DNA of 46,673 nucleotides, taken from the NCBI RefSeq assembly GCF_009192945.1, contig NZ_NSET01000048.1, forward strand, positions 1-46,673, given 5' to 3'. This stretch comes from Xanthomonas maliensis (GTDB taxonomy: Bacteria > Pseudomonadota > Gammaproteobacteria > Xanthomonadales > Xanthomonadaceae). The translations under genes and the position numbers were made by a program. The notes beneath the pieces are model-generated. The model saw nothing but the letters and a program-made list of their open reading frames with translations. It ran no database searches and had not been told where the DNA came from. The stretch's first letter is position 1. Each line of letters opens with the position of its first letter. This document shows, piece by piece, positions 27,201-37,475 of the stretch.

Positions 27201-29707
27201 AGTGCCTGCGCCAGGAACGGCGCAGTGCGACTGCCACGCTGGCGCGCCACCTGCGCCGGTGGGCCGGCCGCCACCACCGTGCCGCCGGCAGCGCCCGCGC
27301 CCGGCCCCATGTCCAGCACCCAGTCGCTGCTGGCCGCCACGCGCATGTCGTGCTCGACCGCGATCACCGTGTTGCCCGCTTCCACCAAGCCCTGCAATTG
27401 CCGCATCAAGGCGTCGACGTCGGCCGGATGCAGGCCGGTGGTCGGCTCGTCGAGCACGTAAACGGTGTCGCGTCGCTGCGCGCGTTGCAACTCGGTGGCC
27501 AGCTTGATGCGCTGCGCTTCGCCGCCGGACAGTTCGGTCGCCGGTTGCCCCAGGCGCAGATAGCCCAGCCCGACGTCGCGCAAGACCTGCAGCGGCCGCA
27601 GCACGCTCGCTTCGGCAGCGAAGAACTCCGCGGCCTGGTCCACCGTCATCGCCAGCACCTGCGCGATGTTCTGCCCGCGCAGCTGGATCTCCAGCGTCTT
27701 GGCGTTGTAGCGCGCGCCATGGCAGGTCGGGCACGGCGCGTAGACGCTGGGCATGAACAGCAGCTCCACGCTCACCGCCCCCTCGCCGTCGCAGGTGGCG
27801 CAGCGTCCCTTGGCGACGTTGAAGGAGAACTGCCCTGGGTCGTAGCGACGGCGGCGCGCAGCGGGGGTGGCGGCGAACAACTTGCGTACCGGATCGAACA
27901 GGCCGGTATAGGTCGCCAGGTTGGAACGCGGTGTGCGCCCGATCGGCTTCTGGTCCACCCGCACCAACCGGCGCACCTGCTCCAGTCCCGCCACGATCGC
28001 TCCGCCCAACGGCAATTGCGCGTCCCGCTCCAGCGGATCGATCGGTTCGTCCTCCGCTGCCGGCGGCTGCCCGAGATGACGCGCCAGCAGATCCACCAGC
28101 GCCTGGCTGATCAGCGAGGACTTGCCCGAGCCGGAGACGCCGGTGACGGTAGTGAACACGCCCAACGGCAGATCCACGTCCAGCTCGCGCACATTGTTGC
28201 GGGAGATGCCTCGCAGCTGCAGCCAGCCGCGTGGGCTGCGGGCATGCGCCTGCAAGACCGGCGGCGTCCCGAACAGATAGCGGCGCGTGGACGAGGCCTG
28301 CACCTGCGCCAGCCCCGCCGGCGGTCCGCTGTACAGCACCTGCCCGCCCTGGCTGCCGGCGGCCGGGCCGACATCGACGATCCAGTCCGCATGCGCGATC
28401 ACATCCACCTCGTGTTCGACCACGAACACCGAATTGCCGGCGGCCTTGAGTTGGTCCAGTGCGGTGAGCAAGGCCTGTGCATCGGCCGGGTGCAGGCCGG
28501 CCGAGGGCTCGTCCATCACGTACACCACGCCGAACAATTGCGAGCGGATCTGGGTGGCCAAGCGCAGCCGCTGCAGCTCGCCCGGCGACAGTGTCGGCGT
28601 GCTCCGCTCCAGCGTGAGATAGCCCAGGCCCAGCGCCTGCACCACCGCGATGCGGGCACGCAGGTCGCTGGCGATGCGCTGTGCGACGATGACCTGTTCC
28701 GGATGCTTGCTGGCGCCCTTGCGCCGTCCTTCGGCGGCCGGGCGCAACAGTTCGGCCACCTCGTCCAGCGGGCGCTGCGACAGCGCGCCGATGTCCAGGC
28801 CGGCGAAGGTCACCGCCAAGGCCTCGCGCCGAAGACGCTTGCCGTCGCACTGCGGGCACGCGGTGCTGATCAGGTACTGCGCCACGCGCTTCTTCATCTG
28901 CGCGCTTTGCGTGGTCGCGAAGGTATGCAGCACATAACGCCGCGCACTGGTGAAGGTGCCCATGTAGCTGGGCTCTTCCTTGCGCCGCAATGCGCGCTTG
29001 ACCTCGGCCAGGCTGAAACCGGCATACACCGGCACCACCGGTTGCTCGTCGGTGTACAGAATCCAGTCGCGGGTCTTCTTCGGCAGTTTGGACCAGGGCA
29101 GGTCCACGTCATGCCCCAGCGTGGTGAGGATGTCGCGCTGGTTCTGCCCATGCCAGGCGCCTGGCCAGGCCGCGATGGCGCGCTCGCGAATGCTCAGGCT
29201 GGGATCGGGCACCATCGTCGCCTCGGTGGCGTCGTAGATGCGACCCAGGCCATGGCAGGTGGGGCAGGCGCCGGTGGGCGTGTTGGGCGAGAAGCCATCG
29301 GCATAGATGATCTGCTGCCCCGGCGGGTAGTCGCCAGCGCGCGAATACAGCATGCGTAGCGAATTGGAGATGGTGGTGACGCTGCCCACCGACGACCGTG
29401 CGCTGGGCGCGCCGCGCGCCTGCTGCAAGGCCACTGCCGGCGGCAGGCCGTCGATCGCGTCCACCTCCGGGACGCCGACCTGATCGATCAAACGCCGCGC
29501 ATAAGGCGAGATCGAATCCAGGTAACGGCGCTGCGCTTCGGCGAACAAGGTGCCGAAGGCCAACGACGACTTGCCCGAACCGGAGACGCCGGTGAACACC
29601 ACCAGCGCATCGCGCGGGATGTCCACGTCCACGTTCTTGAGGTTGTGCTCGCGCGCGCCACGCACGCGCACCAGACCGGCGGGAGAGGACGACGAAGACG
29701 TGGACAT
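27188..29707 (-). CDS. UvrA-like excinuclease ATPase paralogue (UvrA2 type)
   Basis: Predicted 839-residue double ABC ATPase that recognises DNA damage or ligands such as intercalating drugs. The first Walker A is GVSGSGKS at residues 40-47, and a second GVSGSGKSS lies near residue 520. Signature motifs are [14 protein letters not shown] and [14 protein letters not shown]. Zinc-finger pairs are [26 protein letters not shown] and [10 protein letters not shown]. It is about 100 residues shorter than canonical UvrA (about 940), as in UvrA2 proteins that lack the UvrB-binding domain. The ATG at 29707 is used instead of a TTG at 29722. A main uvrA gene is expected elsewhere. Confidence 0.88.
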   Translation of the reverse strand: MSTSSSSSPAGLVRVRGAREHNLKNVDVDIPRDALVVFTGVSGSGKSSLAFGTLFAEAQRRYLDSISPYARRLIDQVGVPEVDAIDGLPPAVALQQARGAPSARSSVGSVTTISNSLRMLYSRAGDYPPGQQIIYADGFSPNTPTGACPTCHGLGRIYDATEATMVPDPSLSIRERAIAAWPGAWHGQNQRDILTTLGHDVDLPWSKLPKKTRDWILYTDEQPVVPVYAGFSLAEVKRALRRKEEPSYMGTFTSARRYVLHTFATTQSAQMKKRVAQYLISTACPQCDGKRLRREALAVTFAGLDIGALSQRPLDEVAELLRPAAEGRRKGASKHPEQVIVAQRIASDLRARIAVVQALGLGYLTLERSTPTLSPGELQRLRLATQIRSQLFGVVYVMDEPSAGLHPADAQALLTALDQLKAAGNSVFVVEHEVDVIAHADWIVDVGPAAGSQGGQVLYSGPPAGLAQVQASSTRRYLFGTPPVLQAHARSPRGWLQLRGISRNNVRELDVDLPLGVFTTVTGVSGSGKSSLISQALVDLLARHLGQPPAAEDEPIDPLERDAQLPLGGAIVAGLEQVRRLVRVDQKPIGRTPRSNLATYTGLFDPVRKLFAATPAARRRRYDPGQFSFNVAKGRCATCDGEGAVSVELLFMPSVYAPCPTCHGARYNAKTLEIQLRGQNIAQVLAMTVDQAAEFFAAEASVLRPLQVLRDVGLGYLRLGQPATELSGGEAQRIKLATELQRAQRRDTVYVLDEPTTGLHPADVDALMRQLQGLVEAGNTVIAVEHDMRVAASSDWVLDMGPGAGAAGGTVVAAGPPAQVARQRGSRTAPFLAQALRAG

Positions 29708-29784
29708 GGCACTCGGATCCAAACGCGGGGCGGCAAGCCTACCGCGTGAGCGATGCAGCCGACGTCAGCACTGCGGGCGCTCGC

Positions 29785-30429
29785 TCATGCCAGCGCATGC
29801 GCCGGCACGGCGGGCGCCTCGCTCGGTGGTCCGGCCAGCGCCTGCATGCGTGCCACCAAGGCGGTGAAGGGCCGCGCGGTGGCCGCCTGCCGGCTGCGAA
29901 AGATGTCTTCCAGGCACGCGTAGTACCACAGCGTGCCCTCGCGCCCGGCGGTGAACCGCTGGAAGACGTCCTGGCCTACCGCCGGATCCTCCAGATCCTG
30001 CACGATGCTGCGGGCGTTGTAGAGCTTGTCGCAGGCCGATACCAACAGCGCGCGCGCTGGCGTATGGCGCAGATGCTCCAGGTAGGCCTGCTTGCGTGCG
30101 CGCCAGTCGCGTCGGCGCGCACGCGCGCTGTCGTCGCCATCGGCTTTGTCCTCGGCGGTGGCATCGGTGCAGGCCATCACGATGTCGGCCACCGCATCGC
30201 CGAACTGCGCGCGGATCGAGGCCTCGTGGCCACCGCCACAGTCTTCGACCACATCGTGCAGCAACCCGGCGATGGCCTGTTCCTCGTCGCCGCCGCATTC
30301 GAGCACCAGTGTGGACACTCCCAGCACGTGGCTCAGATACGGGACCTGCGTGCCTTTGCGTACCTGCCCGGCATGGGCGATGCGGGCATAGTCCACGGCC
30401 AGAGCATAGCGTTCGGTGAGCGCAGTCAT
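29785..30429 (-). CDS. HD-domain hydrolase of SpoT/MESH1 type
   Basis: Predicted 214-residue HD phosphohydrolase. The N-terminal residues [20 protein letters not shown], then [11 protein letters not shown] and [15 protein letters not shown] follow the metal-binding order H...HD...D of SpoT hydrolase domains and of small alarmone hydrolases. It has no synthetase, TGS or ACT part, so it is a stand-alone hydrolase, perhaps acting on (p)ppGpp. The substrate is inferred. The ATG at 30429 is used; the longer frame overlaps the divergent EAL gene. The ribosome site is weak. Confidence 0.8.
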   Translation of the reverse strand: MTALTERYALAVDYARIAHAGQVRKGTQVPYLSHVLGVSTLVLECGGDEEQAIAGLLHDVVEDCGGGHEASIRAQFGDAVADIVMACTDATAEDKADGDDSARARRRDWRARKQAYLEHLRHTPARALLVSACDKLYNARSIVQDLEDPAVGQDVFQRFTAGREGTLWYYACLEDIFRSRQAATARPFTALVARMQALAGPPSEAPAVPAHALA

Positions 30430-30622
30430 GGACGATCCGTGACGGGGAAATGGCGCATTATCGCCGAGCCCGTCCATCACCAGGTGAGGATGCACGGCCG
30501 TACGCCGCACAGTCGGGCAACTGGTCACACTGTCAGATGCGCCTACCGGCGTACGAGGTGACTCGCACCATTTGGCGGCCACAGCGTTTACCCTGCTCGC
30601 CACACCTTCCGGTTGTCCTGTC

Positions 30623-31369
30623 ATGTCGCCACTGCCCGTCTGCCACGCCTGCCGCGATGGCCAGGACTTTCCGACCGCCATCACCATGGCCTTCCAGCCC
30701 ATCGTCGACGTGGATACACACCGCATCTACGCCGGCGAAGCGCTGGTACGCGGCGTGCACGGCGAATCGGCCGCGCAGATCCTGGCGCAGGTCGATGCGC
30801 GTAACCGCTATGCCTTCGACCAGGCGTGCCGCATCAAGGCGATCGAGTGTGCGGCGGCCATCGCCCTACCGGCGCTGCTGTCGATCAACTTCATGCCCAA
30901 TGCCGTGTACAACCCAGAACACTGCCTGCGGGCCACGCTGGAGGCCACCGAACACTACCGCTGGCCGCTGCAGGACATTATCTTCGAGGTCAGCGAACAG
31001 GAACGCCTGACCGACCCCGCGCACCTGCTGGCGATCCTGCAAACCTATCAGGCACGCGGCATGAAAACCGCCATCGATGACTTCGGCGCCGGCTATTCCG
31101 GGCTAGGCCTGCTGGCAGACTTCCAGCCGGACCTGCTCAAGCTGGACATCGCCCTGGTGCGGGGCATCGCCAACGACCGCAACCGCCAAGCGATCGTGCG
31201 CCACGTCACCCGCATGTGCGAGGAACTGGGCATCACGGTCATCGCCGAAGGCATCGAGCAGGCCGACGAGTCGCGCGCCCTGCAGGATCTCGGCATTCGC
31301 CTGCAGCAGGGCTATCTGTTCGCACGCCCGCAAATCGGCAGTTTGCCTGCGCCGCACTGGCCGCACTGA
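30623..31369 (+). CDS. Stand-alone EAL domain protein (c-di-GMP phosphodiesterase)
   Basis: Predicted 248-residue cytoplasmic EAL domain that hydrolyses cyclic di-GMP. Catalytic elements are GEALVRG (EAL), NFMPNAV (Asn), FEVSEQ (Glu), AIDDFGAGYSGLG (Asp pair), LLKLDI (Lys), AEGIEQ (Glu) and QGYLFARP. All look intact, so activity is likely. The first residues, MSPLPVCHACRDGQDFPTAI, hold a CxxC pair, which recurs in this subgroup and could bind metal. There is no sensor domain. The gene is divergent from the SpoT-like hydrolase. Confidence 0.9.
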   Translation: MSPLPVCHACRDGQDFPTAITMAFQPIVDVDTHRIYAGEALVRGVHGESAAQILAQVDARNRYAFDQACRIKAIECAAAIALPALLSINFMPNAVYNPEHCLRATLEATEHYRWPLQDIIFEVSEQERLTDPAHLLAILQTYQARGMKTAIDDFGAGYSGLGLLADFQPDLLKLDIALVRGIANDRNRQAIVRHVTRMCEELGITVIAEGIEQADESRALQDLGIRLQQGYLFARPQIGSLPAPHWPH

Positions 31370-31398
31370 GCGATGCGCGCCGCCGAGGTCGGCGCAGG

Positions 31399-33096
31399 TC
31401 AGGACGCGCTGGCCACCGCTGGCGGTGCCGCATCGACGGCAGCGCTGCAATGCGCCAGATACTGGTGGATCTGCGCCACCACCGCTGCGCCCTCGCCCAC
31501 CGCCGCGGCCACCCGCTTGACCGACCCGGCACGGACATCGCCGATAGCGAACACGCCTGGGCGATTGGTTTCCAGCGGCAGGCAGGCCGGTACGCCATCG
31601 CCACGCGCCGCACCGGTGCACACGAAGCCATGCGCATCGGTCTCCACGCAGTCCTGCAACCAGCCGGTATTGGGATCGGCACCGACGAACAGGAACAGAT
31701 GACGCAGCTCGACGCGGCATTGCGCGCCATCGCCACGGTCGCGCAGCACCGCCGCCTGCAGGCCATGCTCGGCATCGCCCTCCAGCGCCGCCACCTCGGT
31801 GCCGGTATGCAGCTGCACGTTCGGCAACGCGGCAATACGCTCGATCAGATAATGCGACATCGAGGCCTCCAGGCCGTCGCCGCGGATGATCAGGTGCAGG
31901 TGCTTGACCCGCGGCGCCAGGAAGGCCACGGCCTGACCGGCCGAATTGCCGCCACCGACCAGGGCCACCACCCCGCCCTCGCACAGGCGCGCCTCCACCG
32001 GCGAGGCCCAGTACGACACGCCATGGCCTTCGAAGCGCTCCAGCCCATCGATTTTCGGCCGCCGATAGCGCGCGCCCGAGGCGATCACCACCGTGCTGGC
32101 CAGCAGCTGCTTGTCCTCGTCCAGGTCCAGCCGCAGGGCGCCATCTTCGCGCCCGCACTCCAGTGCGCTGACCTGCAGCGGGATGCCGAGTTCGGCACCG
32201 AATTTGAGCGCCTGGTTGTAGGCGCGACCGGCCAGCGCCTGGCCGGAAATCCCGGTGGGAAAGCCCAGGTAATTCTCGATCCGCGCCGACGCACCGGCCT
32301 GCCCGCCGATGGCGCGCTGGTCCAGCACGATCGCGGTCAAGCCTTCGGAGGCGGCATACACCGCCGCGGCCAGCCCCGCCGGGCCGGCGCCGACGATGGC
32401 CACGTCGTAGCGGCGCTGCGGATCGATGTCCGGCGTCATGCCCAGGCAGTGTGCCGCCTCGGCATCGCTGGGTCGACGCAACACCTTGCCGCTGGGGCAG
32501 ACCAGCACCGGCAACTCGGCGTCCTGCAGGCCCAGCCGTTGCACCAGCGCCTGGCCCTCGGCATCGGACACATCCATCACCGTGTTGGGATAGCCATTGC
32601 GGGTCAGAAAGCCCTGCAGGCGCGTCAGATGCGGATCGTTGGGCGCGCCGATCAACACCGAGCCGGCGGCATCGTCCTCGATCAATCCCACCCGCCGCAG
32701 GATCAGTGCGCGCATCACCACCTCGCCGACTTCGGCCGAGCTGATCATCAAGGCGCGCAGATGCGCGGTATCGAATGGCAGCGCCTGGCAGCCCTCCGCC
32801 CCCGCGCGCCCGGCTGCCAGCGACGCACGCCCGGCCAACTGGCTCACCTCGCCAGTGAACTGTCCCGGCGTGTGCTCGGTGATGGGCTTCTCGTTGCCCA
32901 GGCCGTCGCGGCGCACTACCGCAATCGTCCCTTGCAGCACCAGCCACACCGGCGCCTGCGCATCGCCCACCTCGAACACGGCCTGGCCAGCGGAGAATCG
33001 CTGCGCGGGGCCGCTGGCGAAGCGGCGCGCCACCGCCACCTGGGCGGCGTCCAGTTCGGGAAACATCTGGTGGTGGCGTGTATCGGCCAGTGCCAT
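31399..33096 (-). CDS. cNMP-binding domain fused to a thioredoxin-reductase-like FAD oxidoreductase
   Basis: Predicted 565-residue cytosolic three-part protein. Residues 1-145 form a cyclic-nucleotide-binding beta-roll (AGQAVFEVGDAQAPVWLVLQ, HTPGQFTGEVSQLAGR). Residues about 150-230 look like a thioredoxin-fold segment (HLTRLQGFLTRNGYPNTVMD, LPVLVCPSGKVL). Residues about 235-550 are a low-Mr thioredoxin-reductase fold with FAD loop VAIVGAGPAGLAAAVYAASE, NAD(P) loop VALVGGGNSAGQAVAFL, and C-terminal FAIGDVRAGSVKRVAAAVGE. The CxxC redox pair of true thioredoxin reductase is absent: the site reads GVSYWASPVEARLCEGG. It is therefore a nucleotide-regulated FAD oxidoreductase of unclear acceptor. 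The start at MALADT is chosen by domain; the ribosome site is weak. Confidence 0.85.
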   Translation of the reverse strand: MALADTRHHQMFPELDAAQVAVARRFASGPAQRFSAGQAVFEVGDAQAPVWLVLQGTIAVVRRDGLGNEKPITEHTPGQFTGEVSQLAGRASLAAGRAGAEGCQALPFDTAHLRALMISSAEVGEVVMRALILRRVGLIEDDAAGSVLIGAPNDPHLTRLQGFLTRNGYPNTVMDVSDAEGQALVQRLGLQDAELPVLVCPSGKVLRRPSDAEAAHCLGMTPDIDPQRRYDVAIVGAGPAGLAAAVYAASEGLTAIVLDQRAIGGQAGASARIENYLGFPTGISGQALAGRAYNQALKFGAELGIPLQVSALECGREDGALRLDLDEDKQLLASTVVIASGARYRRPKIDGLERFEGHGVSYWASPVEARLCEGGVVALVGGGNSAGQAVAFLAPRVKHLHLIIRGDGLEASMSHYLIERIAALPNVQLHTGTEVAALEGDAEHGLQAAVLRDRGDGAQCRVELRHLFLFVGADPNTGWLQDCVETDAHGFVCTGAARGDGVPACLPLETNRPGVFAIGDVRAGSVKRVAAAVGEGAAVVAQIHQYLAHCSAAVDAAPPAVASAS

Positions 33097-33217
33097 GGGG
33101 CGCTCACGCAAGAGGGACGGGCATCCAAGCATGGCCAGCCGTGATGGCAATGACAATCACCCAAATGGGCCATCGCGGTTGCCGCGCTCGCGCACGCTCG
33201 CCGCTGCCAGCGCGCGC

Positions 33218-33871
33218 TCAGTCGCGGCCGGCCGGCGTCTCTGCACGGGGCTGCCAGTGCGGCCCGTACTCGCCGGCCGCCAATCGCGCTGCCGGGCGCA
33301 CCCGCAACACCACGCTCAGGCGCTCGCCGACCGCCTGGGTGGTCTTGGGAATGCCGTGCTCATGGGTGAGTTGGGACGCATGGCTCATCAGCAACAGGCT
33401 GCCTGGCGCCAGCGTGATGCGCTGCGCCCGCTGCGCACCCTGCTTGGCCCGCAGCACCAGCCGCCGCGGCGCACCCAGCGACACCAAGGCGATCGGATGC
33501 GGAGCCAGCAAGGTATGCAGCTTGTCGTGGTGCATGGCCACGCTGTCGCGACCATCGCGATACAGGTTCAGCCCGGCGGTGTTGTAGGGCGCCGGCGCGT
33601 GCGCCTGCACCCGCGCGCACAACGCGAGCAACGGCAACTCCGGCGGCAAGGGCGCATCCAGCCGGTAGGCCGCCAGCAGCCGTGGCACGGTCACCACCCG
33701 CTCGTACATCGCGCGCTGATGGCTGCGCCAGTCGGCATGCGCGCGCAGGGCGACAAACCAGGCCTGGGCCAAGGCAGCGGGCAGCACGCGCGGGAAATAC
33801 CGCACACCGCCCTCGGCATCGTCCAGCAGCTGCAGCGGCGCGGCGTCGGCGGCGGTGTCGAACAGATCCAT
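33218..33871 (-). CDS. AlkB-like 2-oxoglutarate/Fe(II) dioxygenase
   Basis: Predicted 217-residue dioxygenase of the AlkB family, which repairs alkylated bases or demethylates other targets. Iron ligands are the HxD in SVAMHHDKLH and a later His in QLTHEHGIPK. The substrate-pocket motif PYNTAGLNLYRDGRDSVAMH and the 2OG-binding Arg in GERLSVVLRVRP fit. It lies between the oxidoreductase gene (same strand) and the divergent GH92 gene. It is the only DNA-repair candidate in this part. It starts at ATG 33871. Confidence 0.85.
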   Translation of the reverse strand: MDLFDTAADAAPLQLLDDAEGGVRYFPRVLPAALAQAWFVALRAHADWRSHQRAMYERVVTVPRLLAAYRLDAPLPPELPLLALCARVQAHAPAPYNTAGLNLYRDGRDSVAMHHDKLHTLLAPHPIALVSLGAPRRLVLRAKQGAQRAQRITLAPGSLLLMSHASQLTHEHGIPKTTQAVGERLSVVLRVRPAARLAAGEYGPHWQPRAETPAGRD

Positions 33872-34066
33872 TGCAACAAGATGGGGATGGCGTGAGGGAT
33901 TTCATCGCCACGCACCCGGCGGTGCGTCGGACAGTGCCGATGCATGCGCTGCGGCGCTGCCTGCAAGCGCGCTCACCCGGGCAGGCAAGCGGGCCCATGC
34001 ACGCCGCGCGGTGGCGCCGCGACGCCTGTGCTACGGTCCGGCGCTGCATCGTCCGGAGCCGCCTGC

Positions 34067-36424
34067 ATGTCGCATCGCCCATCCGCCCCGCTGCGCCGCC
34101 GTTGGTGGGCGCTGCTTGCTGCCGTCGCCGTCTCGCTTGCTGCCGCAGCGCCACCAGCGCGCGACGCCGGCAGCCGCGCCTATGCCGCGGTGGACCCGTT
34201 CATCGGCACCGGCGGCGAAGGCCATACCTATCCGGGCGCCACGGTGCCGTTCGGCATGGTGCAGCTGAGCCCGGATACGCAGATCCGTCCGCGCAAGGAG
34301 GCGTATGGCTGGGCGGCCGGCTACCGCCACAGCGACACCAGCATCGTCGGGTTCTCGCACACCCACTTCTCCGGCTCCGGGCATTCGGACCTGGGCGATG
34401 TGCTGCTGATGCCGCTGGCCGGCGCCGTGCAGCTGGAACGCGGCGATCCAGCGCGGCCGGGCAGCGGCTATACCGCGCAGTTCGACCATGCCAGCGAACA
34501 GGCGCAGCCGGGTTATTACGCGGTGACCTTGAAGGATCGCGACATCCGCGCCGAGCTCACCGCCAGCGCGCGCGTCGGCGTGCATCGCTATCGCTTTCCG
34601 CGCGGCACACCGGCGCAGGTGCTGGTGGATCTGCGCACCAGCCTGTACGACTATCCGGGCAAGGTGCAGTGGTCGCGGCTGCGCGTGCGCAGCGACGGCA
34701 CCGTCACCGGCTTCCGCGAAACCCGCGGCTGGGCGCCGGGCCGGCAGCTGTACTTCGCCATGCGCTTCTCGCGCCCGCTCACCGCCACCCAGCTGCACGA
34801 CACCGAGCAGGACGTGCCGTACAAGGGCTTCCCGCCACCGGGCGAGAAGGATCCCAGCCAGCGCGCGCAGATCGAAGGCCGGCAACTGGTCGGGGTGTTC
34901 GCCGTCGCCAACGACGGCACGCCGCTGGTGGTGAAGGTGGCGCTGTCGCCGGTCAGCGAGGACAGCGCCATCGCCAACCTCGATGCCGAAGTACCTGACT
35001 TCGATTTCGATCGCGTGCGCGCCGCCGCACGTGCGCAATGGACGCAGGCGCTGTCGGCGCTGGAGGTCGACGGTAACGCGCAGCAACGCACCCAGTTCTA
35101 CACGGCGCTTTACCACAGCTTGCTCGGCCCGACGCTGTTCATGGACAGCGATGGTCGCTACCGCGGCCCCGACAACGCCGTGCACCAGGCCACGGGCTGG
35201 ACCAACTATTCCACGTTCTCGCTGTGGGACACCTACCGTGCGTTGCACCCCTTGCTGACCTTGGTGCAGCCGCCGCAGCGCACCAGCGACATGGTCAATT
35301 CCTTGCTGGCCGCACGTCGCCACAGCGCCTACGGCATCCTGCCGGTATGGGCGTTCCATGGCCTTGAGACGTGGTGCATGATCGGCTATCACGCCGTGCC
35401 GGTGATTGCCGATGCCTACTTGAAGGGCATCGGCGGCTTCGATGCGAACGAAGCGCTGCAAGCGATGGTCGCCAGCGCCAACTACGGCCCCTACGATGGC
35501 ATCGCGGCCTATCGCGAGCTAGGCTACGTACCCATCGACGAAGAAGGCGAAGCCGCCTCCAAGACGCTGGAATACGCCTTCGACGACTGGACCATCGCGC
35601 GCATGGCGCGGGCGCTGGGCAAGACCGACATCGCGGCCACCTTCGAGACGCGCGCGGCCAACTGGAAACACGCCTTCGACCCGGCCACCGGCTACATGCG
35701 CGCCCGCACCCGCGCCGGCGCCTTCCGCGAACCGTTCGACCCCGCCGCCAGCGGCTACGGCAGCGACTACACCGAAGGCAATGCCTGGCAATACTCCTGG
35801 TACGTGCCGCAGGACGTGGCCGGGCTGGCCGCCGCGCATGGCGGCGAAGATCGCCTGCTGGCGCGATTGGATGCCGTGTTCGATGCCAAGGTCGACCCCA
35901 AGCTCTTCGCGCACATGGAAGACATCACCGGCTTGATCGGTTGGTACGCGCACGGCAACGAGCCCAGCCATCACGTCGCCTATCTCTATGCCTATGCCGG
36001 CCAGCCGTGGCGCAGCCAGCAGCGGCTGAGCCAGATCATGGCCAGCCAATACCATGCTGGCCCGGAAGGGTTAGCCGGCAACGACGACCTCGGCCAGATG
36101 TCGGCCTGGTATGTGTTCACCGCGCTGGGTTTCTACCCGGTGGCGCCAGGCAGCAACCAGTACATCATCGGTCGGCCGTTCCTGCCGCGTGCCACGCTGC
36201 ACCTGCCCAACGGCAAGCGCTTCCGCGTGATCGCCGACGGGCTGAGCGCGAAAAACCCGTATATCGGCAGCGCCACCCTCAACGGCCAGCCGCTGACCCG
36301 CGCCTACCTGACCCATGCGCAACTGCAGGCCGGCGGCGAACTGCGGTTCCGCATGCAGGCCACACCCAACCGGCAATGGGCCACCGACCCCGCGCAGCGC
36401 CCGTATTCGATGTCGGCGCAGTAA
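34067..36424 (+). CDS. Secreted GH92 alpha-mannosidase
   Basis: Predicted 785-residue exported exo-alpha-1,2-mannosidase-type enzyme that trims mannose from glycans, for example plant N-glycans. The signal peptide covers about residues 1-28 (RRRWWALLAAVAVSLAAAAP). GH92 motifs are DPFIGTGGEGHTYPGATVPF at the N terminus, VGFSHTHFSGSGHSDLGDVL, and GNDDLGQMSAWYVFTALGFY followed by PVAPGSNQYIIGRP. The start at ATG 34067 has GGAG upstream and opens the signal peptide. The gene is isolated. The exact linkage cut is not certain. Confidence 0.93.
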   Translation: MSHRPSAPLRRRWWALLAAVAVSLAAAAPPARDAGSRAYAAVDPFIGTGGEGHTYPGATVPFGMVQLSPDTQIRPRKEAYGWAAGYRHSDTSIVGFSHTHFSGSGHSDLGDVLLMPLAGAVQLERGDPARPGSGYTAQFDHASEQAQPGYYAVTLKDRDIRAELTASARVGVHRYRFPRGTPAQVLVDLRTSLYDYPGKVQWSRLRVRSDGTVTGFRETRGWAPGRQLYFAMRFSRPLTATQLHDTEQDVPYKGFPPPGEKDPSQRAQIEGRQLVGVFAVANDGTPLVVKVALSPVSEDSAIANLDAEVPDFDFDRVRAAARAQWTQALSALEVDGNAQQRTQFYTALYHSLLGPTLFMDSDGRYRGPDNAVHQATGWTNYSTFSLWDTYRALHPLLTLVQPPQRTSDMVNSLLAARRHSAYGILPVWAFHGLETWCMIGYHAVPVIADAYLKGIGGFDANEALQAMVASANYGPYDGIAAYRELGYVPIDEEGEAASKTLEYAFDDWTIARMARALGKTDIAATFETRAANWKHAFDPATGYMRARTRAGAFREPFDPAASGYGSDYTEGNAWQYSWYVPQDVAGLAAAHGGEDRLLARLDAVFDAKVDPKLFAHMEDITGLIGWYAHGNEPSHHVAYLYAYAGQPWRSQQRLSQIMASQYHAGPEGLAGNDDLGQMSAWYVFTALGFYPVAPGSNQYIIGRPFLPRATLHLPNGKRFRVIADGLSAKNPYIGSATLNGQPLTRAYLTHAQLQAGGELRFRMQATPNRQWATDPAQRPYSMSAQ

Positions 36425-36499
36425 GCGTCAACTGCTCACCCATTCCGGTCCCGATGAAGCTCGGACAATCTCGCACTGTCCGAGCATGCACAGAACAGC

Positions 36500-36517
36500 G
36501 CCCCACAAAGGTGGGGC
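36500..36517. terminator. Terminator hairpin between the convergent GH92 and lipoprotein genes
   Basis: GCCCCAC (36500-36506), AAAG loop, GTGGGGC (36511-36517). The strong 7-bp GC stem lies 75 bases after the GH92 stop and 23 before the lipoprotein stop, so it can serve both. Confidence 0.55.
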
Positions 36518-36539
36518 AGCGCGCCCATCGCGCAGTTGG

Positions 36540-37475
36540 CTAGCGCGCTGCCGCCTCTGCGGCCGGTGGTACCACAGCACCAGCTGCGCGGCGTCGACGA
36601 TTCCAGCCATCGATCCATTGGCTACTTGGGCCGGGTGTCGTCGCTCCGACGACCGGCGCCGACGCCGGCGTTGACGTAGCTGACGGCGCTGCGATATCGC
36701 CTTGCGGACGCTCGATGCTCGCCACATCTGTCGACGTACTGCTCACTGCCGCGATTGATCCCTGCGATCCTGCTTGGGGCGGCACCGCAGAGCCGGGGCG
36801 CGAACTGTCCGCGACGAACGAGGACAAACCCAGGGCACGCTGAGCGAATTCGCCTACACACGCATCGGCAGAGCGGCGAAGATGCGCTTTCAGCACCGCC
36901 GCCCTGTTGGCTAGCAGTTGCGCATGCGATGGCGCGTCGGCGCTGTACTCGGGAATACGCACACAGAGCGCTTCCGCGACGATCGTCTTGCGAGCGCTAT
37001 CAAACAGCCGCAGCTTGGCGACATAGTTGACTCGGTAGTTGTTCCAGTCGGTCGGAAAATAGAAAAAGCTCCAATTAGTGGTCTGTACGTCCAGCACCAA
37101 GCCGCCTTGAGGGAATTGCCGCGCGATCGCCGCCGGGTCACTGGTGGGCGCAATCATCCCGCCATCGACGACCGGCAGCGACAGTTGCCTGCTCAGGGTC
37201 TGCGCAAGCGTCATCCCAATGGAGGGCGCCGGATCCTCTACCGCGTTTTCGCGCACGATGTCCTTCCCATTGGAAACGGCGACCAGCGCGCCGATCAGGC
37301 CAAAGGTCATGGTTCCCGCGGTGGCGGCCGTAAAGGTCGGCGTTTCATGCCGCACCACGGTGATCTGCGTGCTCTTGCCGCTTCCCAAGGTGGCAGGATC
37401 GGTCTTGACCAATTTGTTACTGACGCACCCACTCAATACCGCTGCAATCGCAACGATTGCGGTCATCTTCAACAT
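36540..37475 (-). CDS. Outer-membrane lipoprotein of unknown function
   Basis: Predicted 311-residue lipoprotein. The signal peptide MLKMTAIVAIAAVLSGCVSN ends in the lipobox LSGC, with the acyl Cys at residue 17. A hydrophobic segment near residues 48-68 (AATAGTMTFGLIGALVAVSN) is notable. The middle is ordered (GGLVLDVQTTNWSFFYFPTD, VAKLRLFDSARKTIVAEALC). The last 90 residues are a Ser/Thr/Pro/Ala-rich tail. I do not recognise a family for sure. An AGGGG ribosome site precedes the ATG. Confidence 0.8.
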   Translation of the reverse strand: MLKMTAIVAIAAVLSGCVSNKLVKTDPATLGSGKSTQITVVRHETPTFTAATAGTMTFGLIGALVAVSNGKDIVRENAVEDPAPSIGMTLAQTLSRQLSLPVVDGGMIAPTSDPAAIARQFPQGGLVLDVQTTNWSFFYFPTDWNNYRVNYVAKLRLFDSARKTIVAEALCVRIPEYSADAPSHAQLLANRAAVLKAHLRRSADACVGEFAQRALGLSSFVADSSRPGSAVPPQAGSQGSIAAVSSTSTDVASIERPQGDIAAPSATSTPASAPVVGATTPGPSSQWIDGWNRRRRAAGAVVPPAAEAAAR

